This document shows, piece by piece, positions 15,076-19,102 of a stretch of 19,102 bases of DNA. Within the stretch, counting starts at the first letter, position 1. The number at the start of each line of letters is the position of its first letter. The stretch lies in assembly GCA_041563315.1 (NCBI GenBank), contig JBFFNE010000056.1, positions 1 through 19,102 of the forward strand, in the 5' to 3' direction. Source of the DNA: JBFEYJ01 sp041563315. GTDB taxonomy: Bacteria; Pseudomonadota; Gammaproteobacteria; Thiohalomonadales; Thiohalomonadaceae. Below the pieces are notes generated by a model that worked only from the letters and a program-made list of their open reading frames with translations, searched no databases and was not told where the DNA came from. The position numbers and the translations under genes are program-made.

Positions 15076-15101
15076 CTCTCCTCTCACATGGGAGAGGGGA
15101 G
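15076..15101 (+). terminator. Possible acnB terminator hairpin
   Basis: CTCTCCTCTC (15076-15085) pairs with GAGAGGGGAG (15092-15101) over 10 bp with one G-U pair and a 6-base loop, 25 bases after the acnB stop. No T-run follows, so it may end transcription weakly or mainly protect the 3' end. Confidence 0.35.
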
Positions 15102-15202
15102 GGGTAACTAGCTTATCCATACTAATTACTTTCTCCTATTGCGAATCTCCTCACAGCTTTCCACTTCTTTCTTGCTCCTCCACGGTGCCTCACTTACAAT
15201 GC

Positions 15203-15219
15203 CGTTCAACAAGTGAACG
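15203..15219. promoter_or_regulatory. Palindrome upstream of the MarR-type regulator
   Basis: CGTTCA-ACAAG-TGAACG is a perfect 6-bp inverted repeat, extended by CTTA (15193-15196) and TAAG (15220-15223) with a six-base bulge on the left. It sits 109 bases before the regulator ATG and directly before a TATAAA. It could be an operator bound by the regulator itself or the stem of an RNA leader; nothing else supports either. Confidence 0.25.
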
Positions 15220-15328
15220 TAAGGGTATAAAGCGAGGTGCAGTCCATTTTTTTTGGGATAAGCCGAGGTAGGGTGCTGTAAACACATTGACGTGAGCCAA
15301 GTGAAAGAAAAGAAATCATCACAATGAC

Positions 15329-15697
15329 ATGAATGCATCAAAGCCCGTAACCATGCAGACCGATGAAATCCACTATCGGATCCTGAAGGCCATCGAGGAA
15401 AACCCCTCCATGAGCCAACGAGAGCTTGCTTCTGTGCTGGGGGTAAGCCTGGGTAAGGCCAATTATTGCCTTAAGGCCTTGATAAAACAGGGTCTAATTA
15501 AGGCCGAAAATTTCGCATACAATCCCGACAAGCGTGTTTACACTTATTTGTTAACACCAACGGGGGTTAAGGAGAAGGCCAAGGTGACTGTGCGATTCCT
15601 GCAAAGGAAGATGAATGAATACGAACAGATAAAACAGGAAATCGCGCGCCTGGAAACGGAAGTGCAACAATCTGTCGTGGCAACGGAAGAACAATAG
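15329..15697 (+). CDS. MarR-family EPS-associated transcriptional regulator
   Basis: Winged-helix DNA-binding protein of the small MarR-related family found at the head of exopolysaccharide clusters in proteobacteria. The HTH-wing unit spans about 10-70: HYRILKAIEENPSMSQRELA, then GVSLGKANYCLKALIKQGLI as recognition helix region, then a wing ending TYLLTPTGVKEKA. From about 85 to the end there is a Glu/Gln-rich helix that probably forms a dimerising coiled coil. 122 residues from the first ATG; a second ATG at 15353 (MQTDEIHYRI) gives the N-terminus more often seen and may be the real start, since neither has a good ribosome binding site. It precedes manC and the dideoxyhexose genes in the same direction, across a 282-base gap, consistent with control of that locus. 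Confidence 0.82.
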   Translation: MNASKPVTMQTDEIHYRILKAIEENPSMSQRELASVLGVSLGKANYCLKALIKQGLIKAENFAYNPDKRVYTYLLTPTGVKEKAKVTVRFLQRKMNEYEQIKQEIARLETEVQQSVVATEEQ

Positions 15698-15979
15698 TAG
15701 TGTATTCAACCGTAAGAGCCCAGTCCGCAGGGCGAACAGGAATTGATGTCGTGGAACCAAATCGTTGTAACAAACGTGTAACCAAATAACTGCCATGTAT
15801 TGCAGAATGAAGCTTTTACCATTTACCACTCAATACGTTGATTATTTGCACGGGCGCTGCGATCTACAGACACAATGTCGGTATTCACATAAACCAGACT
15901 CACAAACAATGTTCAGTCAGGCATGGAACTCCACTGATGTTCCTGCGATGAAATCATCACCTGGCTTGTAGAGGGGAGC
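15698..15979 (+). other. Untranslated gap before manC with a decayed repeat
   Basis: No gene is supported in these 282 bases. Near the left end, GTAAGAGCCCAGTCCGCAGG then GCGAACAGG (15712-15740) is a degenerate half of the GTAGGAGCC repeat. The rest is A+T-rich and probably holds the manC promoter and leader. I looked for an ops/JUMPstart antitermination element (GGCGGTAGNNTG) and did not see one. Confidence 0.45.
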
Positions 15980-17401
15980 ATGCAGAAAAGTCAGTACAAA
16001 ACAGCACGAATCCGCGCTGTTATCCTTGCCGGCGGCAGTGGCACACGTCTTTGGCCAATCTCCCGTGAGCAGCTGCCAAAGCAATTCCTTTCCATCGATG
16101 GCGACCATACCCTGCTGGAAGCGACGATCAACCGCCTGCAGCCCCTCATCACACGGGATAACGTCCTCATCGTGACGAAAAAGGACTACGCCAAGGGCGA
16201 GGCCTATCACGCACTCAGCGCTTACCAGACGCTGCTTGAACCGGCCGGTCGCAATACCGCACCGGCCATTGCCCTGGCCGCGGCCTGGTTGACCCGTAAC
16301 GGCAATGACCCGGTGATGGTCGTCCTGCCGGCAGACCATGTGATCAAAGACTCTGCCCGTTTCCAGCAGTCCCTGGAAATGGCGGTTGACGCTGCACTTA
16401 CAGGCAAGCTGGTTACTTTCGGAATCACACCCTCGCGCCCGGACACCGGCTTTGGCTACATCCAGGCAGGAGCCACAGGAGCCGGTAACAAAGTCCTTGC
16501 TGTACAGCGCTTTGCCGAAAAGCCGGATAGCGCAACGGCGGAGCGTTTCCTTGACGAAGGCGGCTATTACTGGAATTCCGGTATGTTCGTCTGGCGCGCA
16601 TCAACCATCTTAAAAGAAGTCGCCGAACACCTGCCGGAGGTGACTGCTGTCCTGAATACGATAACCGCCGACTGGAACAACGGCGCAACCCCTGCCGCCA
16701 TCGCCGAGCACTTCCCGCGTATGCCCAACATCTCTATTGACTACGGCGTGCTGGAAAAAACCAACAATGTTTCGTTAATCCCCTGTGACATCGGCTGGTC
16801 CGACGTCGGCAGCTGGGATGCAGTGCATGAGGTCTCGGACAAGGATGAGGGTAACAACGCTAACCAGGGCAACGTTATCGCTGTGGATTGCCGCAACACT
16901 CTGATCCACAGTAACAAGCGCCTGGTTTCAGCCATCGGCGTAGAGGACCTGAACATCATCGAAACCGCGGACGCCGTTCTGGTCACCAAACGCGGGGAGA
17001 GCCAGCGTGTGCGCGAGGTTGTGGACATCCTCAAAGGCAACAATGCGCAGGAGCACAAGTTTCACCTCACGGTGCAGCGTCCCTGGGGCAGCTACACCGT
17101 GTTGGAGGAAGAAGCAAACTTCAAGATGAAGCGCATCACTGTGAAGCCGGGAGAAAGGCTTAGTCTGCAACGCCATCAGCATCGGTCTGAACACTGGATC
17201 GTCGTATCCGGTACCGCCACGGTCATTAGGGATGACGAAGAGATCACCGTAAGCCAAAACCAGAGCACCTATATCCCCATCGGCAGCAAACACCGGCTGG
17301 AGAATCGCGGCCGCATCCCCCTGCAAATGATCGAGGTTCAGGTCGGGGAGTATCTTGATGAGGATGATATTGAGCGGTTTGATGACGTTTATGGTAGATG
17401 A
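15980..17401 (+). CDS. manC: Mannose-1-phosphate guanylyltransferase / mannose-6-phosphate isomerase
   Basis: Bifunctional type II enzyme (AlgA/ManC/CpsB family) that makes mannose 6-phosphate from fructose 6-phosphate and GDP-mannose from mannose 1-phosphate and GTP, feeding mannose, fucose or related sugars into surface polysaccharide. 473 residues, the usual size. The N-terminal nucleotidyltransferase begins VILAGGSGTRLWPISREQLP (14-33) with the catalytic GGSGTR loop and PKQF lysine, and contains RFAEKP and NSGMFVW. The C-terminal cupin isomerase domain (about 350-470) begins RPWGSY and includes the metal-site segment QRHQHRSEHW and GSKHRLEN. A strong GAGGGGAG precedes the ATG. It is followed after 41 bases by ddhD in the same direction. 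Its G+C is clearly higher than that of the two genes that follow. Confidence 0.94.
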   Translation: MQKSQYKTARIRAVILAGGSGTRLWPISREQLPKQFLSIDGDHTLLEATINRLQPLITRDNVLIVTKKDYAKGEAYHALSAYQTLLEPAGRNTAPAIALAAAWLTRNGNDPVMVVLPADHVIKDSARFQQSLEMAVDAALTGKLVTFGITPSRPDTGFGYIQAGATGAGNKVLAVQRFAEKPDSATAERFLDEGGYYWNSGMFVWRASTILKEVAEHLPEVTAVLNTITADWNNGATPAAIAEHFPRMPNISIDYGVLEKTNNVSLIPCDIGWSDVGSWDAVHEVSDKDEGNNANQGNVIAVDCRNTLIHSNKRLVSAIGVEDLNIIETADAVLVTKRGESQRVREVVDILKGNNAQEHKFHLTVQRPWGSYTVLEEEANFKMKRITVKPGERLSLQRHQHRSEHWIVVSGTATVIRDDEEITVSQNQSTYIPIGSKHRLENRGRIPLQMIEVQVGEYLDEDDIERFDDVYGR

Positions 17402-17442
17402 TGAGTGTTTAAGATTTCAGAAAGTGATTACGAAGTAGAATT

Positions 17443-18435
17443 ATGATGCCAACGATCACACTTGATAACAATAAACAATTTTCTGTCAAAGGAGATGAGA
17501 CGCTTCTTGACGCTGCGAAGGCGAGTAACCTCGTATTGGAACACAGTTGCCGAACCGGTCGCTGTGGAGTGTGCAAAGCAAAAGTAATATCGGGAACCAC
17601 CAGGGTACTCAAGACGGAGGAATGCCTTAGTGTACAGGATAGTGATGATGGACTAATTCTGACCTGTTGCCGCACTGCAGAAAGCGATGTTGTTCTGGGT
17701 ATCGAAGACCTCGGCCACCTGGCAAATATTGAAACGAAAAATCTCCCTTGCCGCATCGATAGTCTGGAACGTTTGACCTCGAACATCATTAAGGTTGTCT
17801 TGCGGTTGCCTCCAAACAGTGGCTTCGTTTTTTTGCCTGGCCAATACATTAACATCATTGGTAAAACTGGGATACGCCGCAGCTATTCAATTGCTAATGC
17901 ACCAAATGTGGGAGGAAAACTGGAGCTCCACATTCGTATGGTTGAGCAAGGAGTAATGAGTAAATACTGGTTTACTGAAGCCAAGGTGAATGATTTGCTT
18001 CGTTTAGAGGGCCCTCTTGGGACGTTTATTCTTCGTGAACCAACAGTAACCAATATCGTTTTCGTTGCTACAGGAACGGGTATCGCGCCCGTGAAGTCAA
18101 TGCTTGAAGTCATGACTAAGAAACCTGACACAGTTGCAGGTATGAAAATACACATATATTGGGGGTGCCGTACAGCCGAAGATATATACTGGAAACCGGA
18201 TGCCCAAAATATGGAGATGTTATTTCACCCGATATTATCACGACCTGATGCATGCTGGGGTGGGCGCTCCGGTTACGTGCAGAATGCCGTAATATGCGAT
18301 CAGATTCCACTTGATGACGCAGTAGTGTTGGCTTGCGGTTCAAGTGAGATGATTCTTGCCTTGCGACAAAAGCTTGTCGATCAGGGATTGGATTTACTCA
18401 ATTTCTATTCAGACGCATTCATCAGTTCGAATTAA
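17443..18435 (+). CDS. ddhD: CDP-6-deoxy-delta-3,4-glucoseen reductase
   Basis: Iron-sulfur flavoprotein (also named AscD, RfbI or E3) that passes electrons from NAD(P)H through FAD and a plant-type [2Fe-2S] cluster to the PMP-dependent E1 dehydrase, giving a CDP-4-keto-3,6-dideoxyhexose. 330 residues, the usual length. The N-terminal ferredoxin domain has Cys36, Cys41 and Cys44 (HSCRTGRCGVCKA) and a fourth cysteine at 75; an extra Cys76 follows it. The FAD-binding segment is GIRRSYSIANAP (143-154) and the NAD(P)H-binding segment VATGTGIAPVKS (208-219), with ACGSSEM near the end. Two adjacent ATGs at 17443 and 17446 are possible starts; the ribosome binding site is weak. It is followed after 10 bases by ddhA, the order known from the Salmonella rfb cluster (rfbI-rfbF-rfbG-rfbH). 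Confidence 0.88.
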   Translation: MMPTITLDNNKQFSVKGDETLLDAAKASNLVLEHSCRTGRCGVCKAKVISGTTRVLKTEECLSVQDSDDGLILTCCRTAESDVVLGIEDLGHLANIETKNLPCRIDSLERLTSNIIKVVLRLPPNSGFVFLPGQYINIIGKTGIRRSYSIANAPNVGGKLELHIRMVEQGVMSKYWFTEAKVNDLLRLEGPLGTFILREPTVTNIVFVATGTGIAPVKSMLEVMTKKPDTVAGMKIHIYWGCRTAEDIYWKPDAQNMEMLFHPILSRPDACWGGRSGYVQNAVICDQIPLDDAVVLACGSSEMILALRQKLVDQGLDLLNFYSDAFISSN

Positions 18436-18445
18436 TGAGGAAAAT

Positions 18446-19102
18446 ATGAAGGCAGTAATATTAGCTGGAGGGCTTGGTACGAGAATTAGTGAGGAGACCT
18501 CTGTGCGGCCGAAACCCATGGTTGAAATAGGTGGAAAACCTATTCTCTGGCACATCATGAAAATATATTCCTATCATGGAATCAATGATTTCGTTATCTG
18601 CTGTGGATACAAGGGATATGTCATCAAGGAATATTTCGCTAACTACTTTCTTCACATGTCAGACGTTACCTTCGACATGGAGCATAACAGAATGGAGGTG
18701 CATGAACGTTATTCCGAGCCTTGGCGAGTGACATTAGTCGACACTGGCGACGAAACTTTGACTGGAGGACGCCTTAAACGAGTCAAACAATATCTCGATG
18801 AGGATGAGCCGTTCTGTTTTACCTATGGCGACGGGGTCAGTGATGTAGATATTGCTGAGTTAATTGCATTCCACAAACGACATGGATTAATGGCCACGTT
18901 AACAGCCACCTATCCCCCCGGCCGTTTTGGTGCCCTAGATATTCACGATGATGATACAGTTACTTCTTTTAAGGAGAAGCCGAAGGGCGACGGCGGTATG
19001 ATCAACGGAGGATTTTTTGTTCTATCACCTAAGGTTGTTGACTTAATAGCAGGTGATCAGACTGTCTGGGAAAGGGAGCCTTTGGAGCAGTTAGCTGAAA
19101 AA
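18446..19102 (+). CDS. rfbF: Glucose-1-phosphate cytidylyltransferase (3' truncated by window)
   Basis: Also called DdhA or AscA. It makes CDP-glucose from glucose 1-phosphate and CTP, the first step toward CDP-linked 3,6-dideoxyhexoses such as abequose, paratose, tyvelose or ascarylose. The first 219 residues are present and the frame is open at the window end; the full family length is about 257, so roughly 40 residues are missing. Seen are the nucleotide loop AVILAGGLGTRISEET (3-18), the RPKPMVEIGGKPILWHIMKIY signature (21-41), YGDGVSDVD (about 127-135) for metal binding, FGALDI, FKEKP and NGGFFVL. The ATG has GAGG eight to five bases before it and starts 10 bases after the ddhD stop, so the two are co-transcribed. 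Base composition is A+T-richer than the rest of the window. Downstream genes should be the CDP-glucose 4,6-dehydratase and the E1 dehydrase. Confidence 0.92.
   Translation, partial: MKAVILAGGLGTRISEETSVRPKPMVEIGGKPILWHIMKIYSYHGINDFVICCGYKGYVIKEYFANYFLHMSDVTFDMEHNRMEVHERYSEPWRVTLVDTGDETLTGGRLKRVKQYLDEDEPFCFTYGDGVSDVDIAELIAFHKRHGLMATLTATYPPGRFGALDIHDDDTVTSFKEKPKGDGGMINGGFFVLSPKVVDLIAGDQTVWEREPLEQLAEK

Noticed and set aside
15698..15979. JUMPstart/ops antitermination site before the polysaccharide genes
   Set aside because: No GGCGGTAGNNTG-like sequence was found in the leader.

Overview
The window is a piece of a gammaproteobacterial chromosome of moderate to high G+C. Evidence for this is the AcnB-type aconitase, the long-form Zwf, the MarR-type EPS-associated regulator, the bifunctional ManC, and intergenic palindromes of the Pseudomonas-like REP type (GTGGGAGCG...CGCGA). 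The gene mix would fit an environmental lineage such as Chromatiales-like sulfur oxidisers, but nothing in the window fixes the genus. No tRNA, rRNA, CRISPR array or insertion sequence was found.

Layout, left to right. (1) 1-1115: the 3' part of a HlyD/MacA-like periplasmic adaptor gene whose 5' end and transporter partner lie upstream. (2) 1260-2807, minus strand: a 73-residue orphan protein and a membrane-anchored alpha/beta hydrolase. (3) 2936-5524, plus strand: a compact cluster of ahcY (S-adenosylhomocysteine hydrolase of the short archaeal/Thermotoga type), pcm (isoaspartyl protein methyltransferase, overlapping ahcY by one base) and a fusion of an HPF/RaiA ribosome-hibernation domain to a cold-shock domain. 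This looks like a repair and stress-survival cluster in which AhcY removes the SAH made by Pcm. (4) 5547-7633, minus strand: a HAD hydrolase followed by an MBL-fold beta-CASP ribonuclease-like protein. (5) 7733-10244, plus strand: a HIOMT-like SAM-dependent methyltransferase and an MtaB-type tRNA methylthiotransferase. (6) 10460-11983, minus strand: zwf, glucose-6-phosphate dehydrogenase. (7) 12487-15051, plus strand: acnB. (8) 15329 to the right edge, plus strand: the start of a surface-polysaccharide locus with a MarR-EPS regulator, manC (GDP-mannose supply), ddhD/ascD and ddhA/rfbF (CDP-3,6-dideoxyhexose supply). The last gene is cut by the window edge.

Gaps around the mtaB, zwf and acnB genes carry a dispersed palindromic repeat family, including a composite inverted unit of about 70 bp present at 10276-10345 and 12184-12256. 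The ddhD and ddhA genes are visibly richer in A+T than manC and the housekeeping genes, which suggests the polysaccharide cassette was acquired.

I do not see a clearly new multi-gene defence or mobile system. The items most worth a second look are the REP/BIME family, the HPF-cold-shock fusion, the archaeal-type AhcY coupled to pcm, the HAD/beta-CASP pair, and the transition into the dideoxyhexose cluster.
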